From positions 1 to 50,199 of the forward strand of contig JABMNH010000078.1 of the NCBI GenBank assembly GCA_013205245.1: DNA of 50,199 nt. Reading direction: 5' to 3'. The DNA is from Flavobacteriales bacterium. GTDB lineage: Bacteria; Bacteroidota; Bacteroidia; Flavobacteriales; Flavobacteriaceae. Shown here piece after piece: positions 24,675-33,134 of this stretch. Under the pieces are notes generated by a model that ran no database searches, was not told the DNA's origin, and saw only the letters and a program-made list of their open reading frames with translations. Position numbers and translations under genes: made by a program. Position 1 is the stretch's first letter; each line of letters begins with the position of its first letter.

Positions 24675-25553
24675 TTAATAATATAAATCGTTTGAACGTA
24701 AATTTAAAAAGCGTTGGGCAGCAAAAAATGTACTGATCCATGTAATTAAAAAACTAAAAATAAAAATACTGGCAAAAATGCTTCCTAATAATATCTTATC
24801 ATCTAAAACTTGTAAAATAGGGACATATTTATCAATGTAATAAACAATAATGCCCAATCCCACATTGGCAATAAATGCGCCTAAAAAACCAAGTTTAATA
24901 CTGCGCCAAATAAATGGGCGGCGAATAAATCCTTTTGTAGCACCAACCATTTGCATGGTTTTAATGATGAACCTTTTGGCATAAACAGATAAACGTATAG
25001 AGCTATTTATCAGCAATACAGAAAAAAATGTAAAGACAGCACTCATAATTAATATCCAAAAACTAATAGTCGTCAAGTTTTTTGTTAATAAATCAATCAA
25101 TGGTTTATCGTAAGTCACATCATCAATAAATTCTTTTTTATGGATGGCTGTAGCAATGCTGTCAATTTTATAAGGTGTCACATAAGCTGCTTTTAAACGC
25201 AAACTGATGGCATTTTGTAGCGGATTATAACCCAAGTATTTTACAAAATCTTCGCCAGTTGAAGCTATAAGATCTTTAGCCGCTTGTTTTTTTGATATAA
25301 AATGAACACTTCTGCTAAAATTGGCTTTTTTTAACTGATTTTGAAGGGCATTTATAGAGTCTTTTGGTGTGCTATTTTTAATAAAAAGAGTGAGCTCAAT
25401 TTTTTCTTTTAAGATATCGCTTCCTTTTTTTGTGTTGATTATAAGCAAGCCTAAAACACCCACCATAAAAAGAACCAAGCTTATACTAATGACTACAGAA
25501 ATATAAGAAGATCTTAATCTGCGTTTCTGATAAGTTTCAAATGAAGCACTCAT
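24675..25553 (-). CDS. ftsX: Cell division protein FtsX
   Basis: FtsX is the permease-like half of the FtsEX complex, which activates peptidoglycan hydrolases at the septum. The product has 292 residues. A cytoplasmic start and first membrane helix (about 15-37) precede a periplasmic domain (ELTLFIKNSTPKDSINALQNQ through VTYDKPLIDLL). Three C-terminal helices follow, with the typical FVIKTMQMVGATKGFIRRPF-like segment at about 195-215. ftsE is not adjacent. The neighbouring DUF3098 and uppP genes are co-directional and close. Confidence 0.93.
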   Translation of the reverse strand: MSASFETYQKRRLRSSYISVVISISLVLFMVGVLGLLIINTKKGSDILKEKIELTLFIKNSTPKDSINALQNQLKKANFSRSVHFISKKQAAKDLIASTGEDFVKYLGYNPLQNAISLRLKAAYVTPYKIDSIATAIHKKEFIDDVTYDKPLIDLLTKNLTTISFWILIMSAVFTFFSVLLINSSIRLSVYAKRFIIKTMQMVGATKGFIRRPFIWRSIKLGFLGAFIANVGLGIIVYYIDKYVPILQVLDDKILLGSIFASIFIFSFLITWISTFFAAQRFLNLRSNDLYY

Positions 25554-25588
25554 AAATTTGTACGGAATTGGTGCAATATACTAATTAT

Positions 25589-25990
25589 TTACGGTAAATC
25601 TTGGCAGAGTTCTATCAAAACACCATGGGTATTTTTAGGATGTAAAAAAGCCACCAACTTATTATCAGCACCACGTTTTGGCGTTTTATTTATCACGGTA
25701 AAACCCTCTTTTTCTAACCTTAAAATTTCGGCATTTATATCAGCAACAGCAAAGGCAATATGGTGCATACCTTCGCCTTTTTTATCTATAAATTTGGCAA
25801 TAGGACTTGTCTCATTTGTAGCTTGAAGCAGTTCTATTTTAGTCGTTCCAATTTTAAAAAATGCCGTTTTTACACCTTCACTTTCTACATGTTCTGTTTT
25901 GTAGCTAGTAACGCCTAAAAGTTTTTCGTAAAGTGCATCAGCAACATCCAAATCTTTTACGGCAATACCAATATGTTCAATTTTCTTCAT
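25589..25990 (-). CDS. mce: Methylmalonyl-CoA epimerase
   Basis: Interconverts (R)- and (S)-methylmalonyl-CoA in propionate metabolism. It is a 133-residue glyoxalase/VOC fold from MKKIEHIGIAVKDLDVADAL. The metal ligands are visible as His in EHIGIAV, Glu in IELLQ, His in GMHHIAFAV and Glu in VLIELCQ. The open frame runs 33 codons further upstream, but a TATTTTTG box lies inside that extension, so the internal Met is chosen. meaB, whose product protects methylmalonyl-CoA mutase, is 20 kb away in this window; the mutase is not. Confidence 0.93.
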   Translation of the reverse strand: MKKIEHIGIAVKDLDVADALYEKLLGVTSYKTEHVESEGVKTAFFKIGTTKIELLQATNETSPIAKFIDKKGEGMHHIAFAVADINAEILRLEKEGFTVINKTPKRGADNKLVAFLHPKNTHGVLIELCQDLP

Positions 25991-26012
25991 CAAAAAAATA
26001 AATCTGTAGCTA

Positions 26013-26043
26013 CAAAAATAAACATTATTAATGATTACTTTTG
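26013..26043. promoter_or_regulatory. Divergent promoter boxes mce / rbfA
   Basis: The minus strand reads TATTTTTG at 26020-26013 for mce (leader about 22 bases). The plus strand reads TACTTTTG at 26036-26043 for rbfA and ends only four bases before its ATG, suggesting a leaderless transcript. -33 elements are not clear. Confidence 0.45.
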
Positions 26044-26047
26044 CAAT

Positions 26048-26440
26048 ATGGAAACGAATAGACAAAAAAAGATTGCAGGTGTTATTCAAAAGGATTTAGC
26101 CATTCTTTTACAAAACGATGCGCGCAATGGCATGCCGGGTGTTATTTTATCGGTAACTAAAGTAAGTGTTACAACAGATTTAAGCATTGCAAAGGTATTT
26201 TTAAGTATTTTTCCAGCCGATAAAAGCAAATCTATTTTAGAAGGTATTAAAGAAAATGCCCCACAAATAAAGCATCAGATAGCTATGCGCACAAAGCATC
26301 AGTTGCGCAAAATGCCCGAACTTATTTATTATGTAGATGATACTTTAGATTATTTAGAAACTATTGATGCCGCTTTACGTGGAGAAGATGGCAATCCTAT
26401 AAAGAATCCAGACCTATTACCAAGTCGTAAAAAGATTTAA
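26048..26440 (+). CDS. rbfA: 30S ribosome-binding factor RbfA
   Basis: RbfA assists late 16S rRNA maturation. From METNRQKKIAGVIQKDLAIL the product has 130 residues, the usual size. The KH-like core is visible (VSVTTDLSIAKVFLSIFP, then RTKHQLRKMPELIYYVDDTLDY), including the LRKMPEL...VDDTL signature. An upstream extension in frame is rejected because a TACTTTTG box lies in it. The next gene starts one base after the stop. Confidence 0.95.
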   Translation: METNRQKKIAGVIQKDLAILLQNDARNGMPGVILSVTKVSVTTDLSIAKVFLSIFPADKSKSILEGIKENAPQIKHQIAMRTKHQLRKMPELIYYVDDTLDYLETIDAALRGEDGNPIKNPDLLPSRKKI

Positions 26441-26441
26441 A

Positions 26442-27644
26442 TTGAATTTTCCGTTTTATATTGCCAAACGTTATTTATTTTCAAAAAGTCGCAATACAAC
26501 CATAAATATTATTACGCGTATTGCATTGGTAGGTATCATTATTGGCACAATGGCTTTGTTTATAGTGCTGTCTGTTTTTTCTGGACTAAAAGCGTTTAAT
26601 GTTAACTTTATCAGTGCTGCCGACCCCGATTTAAGTCTCACGGCCAGTCAAGGAAAATCGTTTGTTTTTACAGATAGTTTGGCAACAATTTTAAACGATA
26701 AAAGTATTCTTCAATATTCAAAGTATGTAGAAGAGCGTGCTTTTTTTGGCTATCAAGATAAGCGTGTTATTGCCAATTTAAAAGGTGTTGACAGTGTTTT
26801 TACACAAGTCATAAAATTAGACACCACTGTTTATGCGGGACATTGGCTTTCGCCCGATGTTTTAGACCAAACCGTTGTCGGTAATCAGATTTCTAGACAA
26901 TTAAGTTTGGGTATAAACGATTTTATTAATCCGTTAAAAGTGTATGTTCCCAAGCCAGGAAAAGGTTATATTAATGACCCTAGTAAGGCTTTTAAGATGT
27001 TGGCATCGCAACCTGTTGGTGTATTTTCTGTAACAGAAAACCTCGATAAAAAATATGTTTTTAGCTCTTTAGCATTCGCACAAGAGCTTTTAAATTATGC
27101 TCCCAATCAGATTAGTGGCATTGCCATAAAATTGCAGTCAGATGTTGACCCCGATAAATATGTTGCCTTTTTGCAAGATAAATTGGGCGATAGTTATAAA
27201 GTTAAAACACGCACCCAATTGAATGCTGTTTTTTATAAAATGCTAAACACAGAGAATTTGGTGTCGTATTTAATCTTTACACTCATCATAATCATTGCCA
27301 TTTTTAATGTTATTGGCGCTATTGTAATGATGATTCTAGACAAAAAAGAAAATCTTAAAACCTTATATAATCTGGGAACGCCATTGCATCAAATTAAAAA
27401 AATATTTGTTTTACACGGATTGTTATTACAAGGTGTTGGGATGCTAATTGGACTTCTTTTAGGAATAATTCTAGTTGTCCTTCAGTCACAATTCGGCTTT
27501 TTAATGATAACCGCCAATTTAGCCTACCCCGTTGTATTTAAATTAAGTAACTTATTAGTAGTTGTATTTACGCTGATTGTTTTAGGTTTTGTTGCTTCAA
27601 AACTAGCCAGCAATCGCATTAGCGAGAAAGTTTTAAACAACTAA
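26442..27644 (+). CDS. ABC transporter permease, LolC/LolE-type
   Basis: A 400-residue inner-membrane permease of the FtsX/MacB superfamily. The N-terminal helix (about 20-45, RIALVGIIIGTMALFIVLSVFSG) is followed by a large periplasmic domain and three C-terminal helices (about 275-390). The start IAKRYLFSKSRNTTINIITR is typical of LolC/E proteins that release lipoproteins from the inner membrane. The initiation codon is TTG, one base after the rbfA stop; no ATG fits. The ATPase is not adjacent. Assignment to lipoprotein release is family-based inference. Confidence 0.88.
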   Translation: MNFPFYIAKRYLFSKSRNTTINIITRIALVGIIIGTMALFIVLSVFSGLKAFNVNFISAADPDLSLTASQGKSFVFTDSLATILNDKSILQYSKYVEERAFFGYQDKRVIANLKGVDSVFTQVIKLDTTVYAGHWLSPDVLDQTVVGNQISRQLSLGINDFINPLKVYVPKPGKGYINDPSKAFKMLASQPVGVFSVTENLDKKYVFSSLAFAQELLNYAPNQISGIAIKLQSDVDPDKYVAFLQDKLGDSYKVKTRTQLNAVFYKMLNTENLVSYLIFTLIIIIAIFNVIGAIVMMILDKKENLKTLYNLGTPLHQIKKIFVLHGLLLQGVGMLIGLLLGIILVVLQSQFGFLMITANLAYPVVFKLSNLLVVVFTLIVLGFVASKLASNRISEKVLNN

Positions 27645-28552
27645 TTTAGGTTAGGAAGTTTTATATAATATTTTTTTCGAGACCTATTATTCAAATGATT
27701 TTCGCGCAACCACGGATTATACAATTTTAATGTTTTATAATTAATTTTATATCCTTTGGCAAACATTGCTATATTATGTATGGGCGTATCTACCATTACA
27801 GTATATGTTGGAGTGGGGTAATATAAATCGGAAGCTTCAAAAATAAATCCATATTTTTCTGGATGTGAAAGTATTTCTTTAACAGCAATGAGACGCGGGA
27901 TATATCTTCCTGTTTCATCACCAACCAATAAATCGTAATAACTGGTCACTTTTTGCGCTTCAATTTTTCTAGCAATACCACTAATACCATTGTTGTAAGA
28001 GGCCGCAGCCAATGTCCAAGTGCCAAATTTCTCTTTGGCTTTAAGGAGATAATCACAAGCCACTTGTGTGCTTAATTCTAAGTTATAGCGCTCGTCAACA
28101 TTGCTGTTTACTTCTAAATGATTTTCTTTAGCCGTTGCTTTCATCAATTGCCAAAATCCTTTGGCACCTTTAGGCGAGGTAATATTTAATAAACCGCTTT
28201 CTATCACAGCCAAGTATTTAAAATCATCAGGCACACCATTCTCTTTTAAAATAGGTTCGATGATTGGAAAGTATTTACTGGCGCGTTTTATTAAGAGAAG
28301 CCCGTTAGATTGCCAATAGGTATTTACCAATAATTCTCTATCCATGCGCTCTTTTATATCTTGCTTGCCAATAGGAATAGATTCGCCTGCAAAATTTAAA
28401 TTCTCAGGTAATTTAATGGCTTTAATTTTATAAGTATCGCTTGTGTATTTTGGACCTGTATAGGTTATAGTATTATCGGATGTTGCATTTATAAATATAA
28501 AAGCAATTAAAATTAAGCTTAAAACGATGTTTAAAGGCGCTGTTTTTTTCAT
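27641..28552 (-). CDS. Lytic transglycosylase (SLT/MltD-like)
   Basis: A 303-residue exported or lipid-free murein lytic transglycosylase. An N-terminal signal or anchor covers about 8-24. The SLT domain runs about 90-230: YLAVIESGLLNITSPKGAKG has the catalytic Glu, followed by FWQLM and AAASYNNGISGI. The C-terminal part ends in a short LysM-like or linker segment (MFAKGYKINYKTLKLYNPWL, RSRKKYYIKLP). It cuts glycan strands to make 1,6-anhydroMurNAc. It is co-directional with rfbC 18 bases upstream and converges on the permease with a four-base overlap. Confidence 0.92.
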   Translation of the reverse strand: MKKTAPLNIVLSLILIAFIFINATSDNTITYTGPKYTSDTYKIKAIKLPENLNFAGESIPIGKQDIKERMDRELLVNTYWQSNGLLLIKRASKYFPIIEPILKENGVPDDFKYLAVIESGLLNITSPKGAKGFWQLMKATAKENHLEVNSNVDERYNLELSTQVACDYLLKAKEKFGTWTLAAASYNNGISGIARKIEAQKVTSYYDLLVGDETGRYIPRLIAVKEILSHPEKYGFIFEASDLYYPTPTYTVMVDTPIHNIAMFAKGYKINYKTLKLYNPWLRENHLNNRSRKKYYIKLPNLN

Positions 28553-28570
28553 CTGATATTGTTTTATTTG

Positions 28571-29110
28571 TTAAAACGGACTGCTAAAATCACTAAAATT
28601 TAAACCAACCAAATCTTTTTTAGAAAGCGTAGGATTTGTAATACCCCAATCTATGTTTAATGTTTGGTCGTTCCAAAGTATAGAAACTTCCGAACTTGGC
28701 TTATAAAAAGCAGAACATTTATAATTTATAATGGTGTCGTCAGATAAAGTAACAAAGCCGTGTGCAAAACCAACAGGTATATAAAATTGATATTTATTAT
28801 CTTCGTTAAGCGCAATTTTAAAATGTTGTCCATAGGTTTTAGATTCTTTTCTTAAATCTACTACCACATCTAAAATACTGCCTTTTATGACCCTAATTAA
28901 CTTTGACTGACCAAAAGGTGGTGTCTGAAAATGCAAACCGCGTAAAACACCTTTTTCAGAGCAAGATTCGTTGTCTTGAACAAAATCGTCTTGAATGTGT
29001 TTTTGCATTTTCTCCTTGTTATAGCTTTCTAAAAAGTAACCGCGGTCATCTTTAAAAATGGCAGGTTTTATAATAAAAAGACCTTCAAAAGGTGTGTGTT
29101 CAATTTGCAT
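28571..29110 (-). CDS. rfbC: dTDP-4-dehydrorhamnose 3,5-epimerase
   Basis: Third step of dTDP-L-rhamnose synthesis. The product has 179 residues, the normal length. The cupin core shows LRGLHFQTPPFGQSKLIRVI (catalytic His in GLHFQ), ILDVVVDLRKESKTYG and YIPVGFAHGFVTLSDD. The partners rfbA, rfbB and rfbD are not in the window, so the gene stands apart from a rhamnose cluster. It lies between an alpha/beta hydrolase gene and the transglycosylase gene, all read leftward. Confidence 0.95.
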   Translation of the reverse strand: MQIEHTPFEGLFIIKPAIFKDDRGYFLESYNKEKMQKHIQDDFVQDNESCSEKGVLRGLHFQTPPFGQSKLIRVIKGSILDVVVDLRKESKTYGQHFKIALNEDNKYQFYIPVGFAHGFVTLSDDTIINYKCSAFYKPSSEVSILWNDQTLNIDWGITNPTLSKKDLVGLNFSDFSSPF

Positions 29111-29159
29111 AAATGCTTAAGTATTTTGACATTTTGTTTAAAGCTTAAAAGTAAAAAAG

Positions 29160-29819
29160 TTAAATGATTTCTTGTAGGATTTCACTAATTTCTTTGGCTT
29201 TATTTAAAATCATGATATGCGTGCCGTTTTTTACCTTTATATAATTAGAAATATGTTTAACAGGAAACACACCATCGGCATCACCATGAATGTGATATAA
29301 GTTAGGTGTCTCGTAATTTTTTTTCCAATGCAAAATAGTATGAAAAGCCCAATCTAAATAGCGCGGATCAGAAAAAGCCAAATACTTTTCATACAAAGCC
29401 ACTCTTTTTTTAATGTTACCTCCAAAATTATCTTTAGCAAATTTTTCAATAGATTTTAGATATTTTGTTGGGAAGAGTTTGTAGAGCCCTGTGTTTTTTG
29501 CAAAACCCATTCTTTTTGGCAATTCTTTGTCGCTTTTAACACTAGATATAAGCACCACAGTTTTTGTGTCTATAAAGCGTGCCATTTCTTGAACCATAAT
29601 GCCACCAAAAGAGACCCCAACTAATATGGGGTTTTTCTCTTTTACTTCCATAGATAAACGATGGGCATAATTTGAAATACTTTCGTCTAAGTCAATAGGA
29701 AGCATCCATTCTAAAAAGTGACATTCATATGTATCTTCGGGCAGCTCTAAATAGTCAAAAATTTTAGGACTGGCAGCTAAGCCGGGCATAAAGTATATAT
29801 GTGTCTTTTGTTGGGTCAC
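29160..29819 (-). CDS. Alpha/beta hydrolase
   Basis: A 219-residue cytoplasmic hydrolase. The nucleophile elbow is VGVSFGG (Ser at about 69), the likely acid Asp lies in HIHGDADGVFP and the His in KNGTHIMIL, completing the triad. The start is GTG, overlapping the mtaB stop as TAGTG; Met12 (MPGLAASPKIF) is the alternative. The substrate is unknown. Coupling to mtaB is positional only. Confidence 0.85.
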   Translation of the reverse strand: MTQQKTHIYFMPGLAASPKIFDYLELPEDTYECHFLEWMLPIDLDESISNYAHRLSMEVKEKNPILVGVSFGGIMVQEMARFIDTKTVVLISSVKSDKELPKRMGFAKNTGLYKLFPTKYLKSIEKFAKDNFGGNIKKRVALYEKYLAFSDPRYLDWAFHTILHWKKNYETPNLYHIHGDADGVFPVKHISNYIKVKNGTHIMILNKAKEISEILQEII

Positions 29820-31177
29820 TATAGTTGTAGCGTTTTAGGTTGATTTTCTGTCTTTAGAGTTTCTGAAAATTCAAAAAGAACAGCACCATCCATATCAATT
29901 TTAGTCAGTTTTACTTTTTGTAAAGTGTTTATTAAATCAGCATTAAATGGCGTTTTAACTTTGACATAATTTTGGGTAAAACCATGCATAAAACCGTCTT
30001 TGTTATCGCTTTCAAGCAAAACAGTTAAGCTGTTACCAATCTGACTTTCGTAAAAAGAACGGCGTTTCTTAACCGACAATCCACGTAACATTTTACTGCG
30101 CTTATGTCTGACATTCATTGGCACAACTCCTTCCATTAAATCGGCTTCTGTATTAGGGCGTTCAGAATAGGTGAAGACGTGTAAATAAGAGATGTCTAAG
30201 TCATTTAGAAAGTTATACGTTTCTAAAAATATGGCATCGGTTTCACCCGGAAAACCAACAATAACATCCACACCAATACACGCATGGGGCATGAGTTTTT
30301 TTATTTGTGAAACCCGATTAACATAAACATCATTTAAATACCGACGTTTCATCAATTTCAGTAAAGCATCGCTGCCACTTTGTAGCGGGATATGAAAATG
30401 AGGCACAAAACTTTTGGAGTGTGCTACAAATCTGATTGTTTCATTTGTCAATAAATTGGGTTCAATAGACGAAATGCGCAATCGGCTAATACCATCCACA
30501 TTATCTAAAGCCTTAACCAAATCGAAAAATGTATTTTCGTGTTTTTTATTACCCAATTCGCCTTTGCCATAATCGCCAATATTAACACCTGTCAATACAA
30601 TTTCTTTGATGCCTTTGGCGGCTATTGTTCTAGCGTTTGAAATAACGTTTTCTAATGTATCAGATCTAGAAATACCTCTGGCAAGCGGAATTGTACAATA
30701 GGTACATTTATAATCGCAACCATCTTGCACTTTTAAAAAGGCACGGGTTCTATCGCCAAAAGAATAGGCGCTTTCGTAACTGTTGGCTTCTTCAATTTCG
30801 CAAGCGTGAACAGTACCCAAATCGTTTTTGGTTAAATCGTTTAGATAATGGGTTACTTTAAATTTTTCTGTGGCACCTAATACCAAATCAACGCCATCTA
30901 CTTGAGCTAAAGATGCTGGTTTTAATTGGGCGTAACAGCCAATAGCAATTATAAAAGCTTTGTCGTTTTGCTTGAGACATTTTTTAACAATGGTCTTAAA
31001 GCGTTTGTCGGCATTCTCGGTAACAGAACAGGTGTTTATAACATAGATATCGGCTACAGCTTCAAAATCAACCCTATCAAAACCTTCTGATGTAAATTGT
31101 CTGGCAATGGTAGAGGTTTCAGAAAAATTAAGTTTGCATCCTAAGGTGTAAAATGCAACTTTGTTTTGTGCCGGCAT
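29819..31177 (-). CDS. mtaB: tRNA t6A37 methylthiotransferase MtaB
   Basis: This radical SAM enzyme converts t6A to ms2t6A at position 37 of tRNAs reading ANN codons. It has 452 residues. The N-terminal MTTase domain has three Cys (TLGCKLN, NTCSVT, AIGCYAQ) for one 4Fe-4S cluster. The radical SAM site is CDYKCTYCTIPLARG. A C-terminal TRAM-like domain covers about 375-440. The short TLGCKLNFSE start and length distinguish it from MiaB and RimO. It has its own TAAATTTG box upstream. Confidence 0.94.
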   Translation of the reverse strand: MPAQNKVAFYTLGCKLNFSETSTIARQFTSEGFDRVDFEAVADIYVINTCSVTENADKRFKTIVKKCLKQNDKAFIIAIGCYAQLKPASLAQVDGVDLVLGATEKFKVTHYLNDLTKNDLGTVHACEIEEANSYESAYSFGDRTRAFLKVQDGCDYKCTYCTIPLARGISRSDTLENVISNARTIAAKGIKEIVLTGVNIGDYGKGELGNKKHENTFFDLVKALDNVDGISRLRISSIEPNLLTNETIRFVAHSKSFVPHFHIPLQSGSDALLKLMKRRYLNDVYVNRVSQIKKLMPHACIGVDVIVGFPGETDAIFLETYNFLNDLDISYLHVFTYSERPNTEADLMEGVVPMNVRHKRSKMLRGLSVKKRRSFYESQIGNSLTVLLESDNKDGFMHGFTQNYVKVKTPFNADLINTLQKVKLTKIDMDGAVLFEFSETLKTENQPKTLQL

Positions 31178-31182
31178 TAGTC

Positions 31183-31205
31183 TATATTTATGGACTGCAA
31201 ATTTA
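31183..31205. promoter_or_regulatory. Overlapping divergent promoter boxes mtaB / monooxygenase
   Basis: The minus strand has TAAATTTG at 31205-31198 for mtaB. The plus strand has TATATTTA (one change from consensus) at 31183-31190. The latter overlaps the first possible ATG at 31190, so the downstream gene must start later, at 31217. Confidence 0.4.
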
Positions 31206-31216
31206 CACTATTATTT

Positions 31217-31534
31217 ATGATTGCAAAAACGCCAAGCGCTCCTTATTATGCCGTAATATTTACGTCGGTTCGTACAGATGGCGATAACAATTATAACGAT
31301 GCTTCGGATAAAATGCTTGAATTGGCACAAAAACAACCCGGATTTTTAGGTGTAGAATCGGCTAGAGAAAATGTTGGTATTACTGTTTCTTATTGGGATA
31401 GTTTGGAGGCCATAAAAAATTGGAAACAGAATTCTGAGCATAGTTTAGTACGCGAAAAAGGGCGTGAGTTGTGGTATAAATCCTTTAAAGTGCGCATTTG
31501 TAAAGTTGAAAAAGATTATGGTTTTGAAAAATAG
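31217..31534 (+). CDS. Antibiotic biosynthesis monooxygenase (ABM)-like protein
   Basis: A 105-residue dimeric alpha+beta barrel-type protein. MIAKTPSAPYYAVIFTSVRT begins the domain; KQPGFLGVESARENVGITVSYWDSLEAIKNWKQ is the conserved body, with the characteristic SYW segment. Members oxidise or bind aromatic or heme-like compounds; many are of unknown role. A frame extension of nine codons is rejected because a -7-like box overlaps it. It overlaps the following lipoprotein gene by 17 bases, so the two are co-transcribed. Confidence 0.85.
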   Translation: MIAKTPSAPYYAVIFTSVRTDGDNNYNDASDKMLELAQKQPGFLGVESARENVGITVSYWDSLEAIKNWKQNSEHSLVREKGRELWYKSFKVRICKVEKDYGFEK

Positions 31535-33134
31535 ATATTGCTTTATAATCGCTTTTACAGGATTGTTGCTCATTTTTTCGGGTTGTAAACCTAAATACAA
31601 ACCTCTTGATAATTTAAAGGTTTTTAGATATAATGAGCACAGTAATATTTCTTCTTTAGACCCAGCTTTTTCTAAAACCATAGCCAATATTTGGGGCGTA
31701 TCACAATTGTTTAACGGTTTGATACAATTAGATGACAGTTTACTTGTAAGACCCGATATTGCCAAAAATTGGATAATTAGTAATGATGGAAAAACCTACA
31801 CTTTTAATCTTAGAAACGACGTATTTTTTCACAAACATAAATTGTTTGGAAAAGACAGCTCACGTTTTGTTGTAGCTCAAGATTTTGAATATAGTTTTAA
31901 CCGATTAAATGATCCAAAAGTAGCTTCACCTGGCGGCTGGATTTTACAAAATGTGGCATCGTTTAAAGCACTAAACGATTCTGTTTTTCAGATACAATTA
32001 ACAAAAGCCTTTCCACCTTTCTTAGGTTTATTGGCAATGAAATACTGTTCGGTTGTACCAAAAGAAGCCGTAAATTATTTTGGAGATGCTTTTAGATCTA
32101 ACCCAATTGGAACAGGTCCTTTTAAATTTAAGTTATGGGTAGAAAACACCAAGCTTGTTTATTTAAAAAACAAACATTATTATGAGCTAGATTCTACAGG
32201 AAAACATTTGCCATATTTAGATGCCGTTGCCATTACCTTTTTACCAGACAAGCAAAGTGAATTTTTACAATTAATTCAGGGTAATCTAGATTTCATAACA
32301 GGTTTAGACCCTTCATATAAAGATGATATCATCGATTTTAACGGACAATTAAATCCACAATATGCCCAACAATTGTATATGTTGTCTGGGGCTTACTTGA
32401 ATACTGAATATTTGGGATTTTTATTGGATGAAAATAAAAACAATCCCATTCAGAATATTTGGTTGCGAAAAGCAGTGAATTACGGATTTGATCGCAAAAA
32501 AATGATTCGTTTTTTACGAAATGGTATTGGCACGCCTGCTGTAAATGGCATTATACCAAAAGGATTACCCGCTTTTAACAATATAAAGGGTTATGCTTAT
32601 AATCCTGAGAAAGCCAAAAAATATCTTAAAAAATACACTTTAGAAACGGGTGATGCCAATCCAAAAATAGCCATTAATACCGATGCTAATTATTTAGATT
32701 TATGCGAATACATTCAGCGTGAATTACAGAAAATCGGATTGGAAGTGACTGTAGATGTCAACCCACCTGCCACTTTAAGACAAGCCAAAGCAAACGGGAA
32801 ATTACCTGTTTTTCGTGCCAGCTGGATTGCTGATTACCCTGATTCCGAAAATTATTTATCGCTTTTTTATAGTAAAAACTTTGCACCAAATGGGCCTAAT
32901 TATACCCATTTTAAAAATGCAGAATTCGATGTGCTTTACGAAAAGAGTTTTGATATTGTGGTTTTAAAAGAGCGCTATAAATTGTATCAAAAAATGGATA
33001 GTTTGATTATTGCCAATGCACCAATTGTTCCTTTGTATTATGACCAAGTGGTACGTTTTGCGCAAAAAAATGTAACGGGTTTAAAAGTGAATCCTATCAA
33101 TGCCTTGCAATTAAAATGGGTGCAAAAAAACTAA
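31518..33134 (+). CDS. ABC transporter substrate-binding lipoprotein (SBP family 5)
   Basis: A 538-residue lipoprotein of the DppA/OppA type, which binds peptides or other solutes. From MVLKNRYCFIIAFTGLLLIFSGCKPK the lipid Cys is about residue 22. The body has SSLDPAFSKTIANIWGVSQLFNGLIQLDD, WIISNDGKTYTFNLRNDVFFH, and NPIGTGPFKFK, all typical of SBP_bac_5. No permease or ATPase genes lie beside it, so it is an orphan component. The start inside the preceding gene is chosen because upstream starts lack a signal sequence. Confidence 0.92.
   Translation: MVLKNRYCFIIAFTGLLLIFSGCKPKYKPLDNLKVFRYNEHSNISSLDPAFSKTIANIWGVSQLFNGLIQLDDSLLVRPDIAKNWIISNDGKTYTFNLRNDVFFHKHKLFGKDSSRFVVAQDFEYSFNRLNDPKVASPGGWILQNVASFKALNDSVFQIQLTKAFPPFLGLLAMKYCSVVPKEAVNYFGDAFRSNPIGTGPFKFKLWVENTKLVYLKNKHYYELDSTGKHLPYLDAVAITFLPDKQSEFLQLIQGNLDFITGLDPSYKDDIIDFNGQLNPQYAQQLYMLSGAYLNTEYLGFLLDENKNNPIQNIWLRKAVNYGFDRKKMIRFLRNGIGTPAVNGIIPKGLPAFNNIKGYAYNPEKAKKYLKKYTLETGDANPKIAINTDANYLDLCEYIQRELQKIGLEVTVDVNPPATLRQAKANGKLPVFRASWIADYPDSENYLSLFYSKNFAPNGPNYTHFKNAEFDVLYEKSFDIVVLKERYKLYQKMDSLIIANAPIVPLYYDQVVRFAQKNVTGLKVNPINALQLKWVQKN

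Noticed and set aside
31464..31517. Longer start for the peptide-binding lipoprotein
   Set aside because: It would bury the signal sequence behind 18 extra residues inside the preceding gene.
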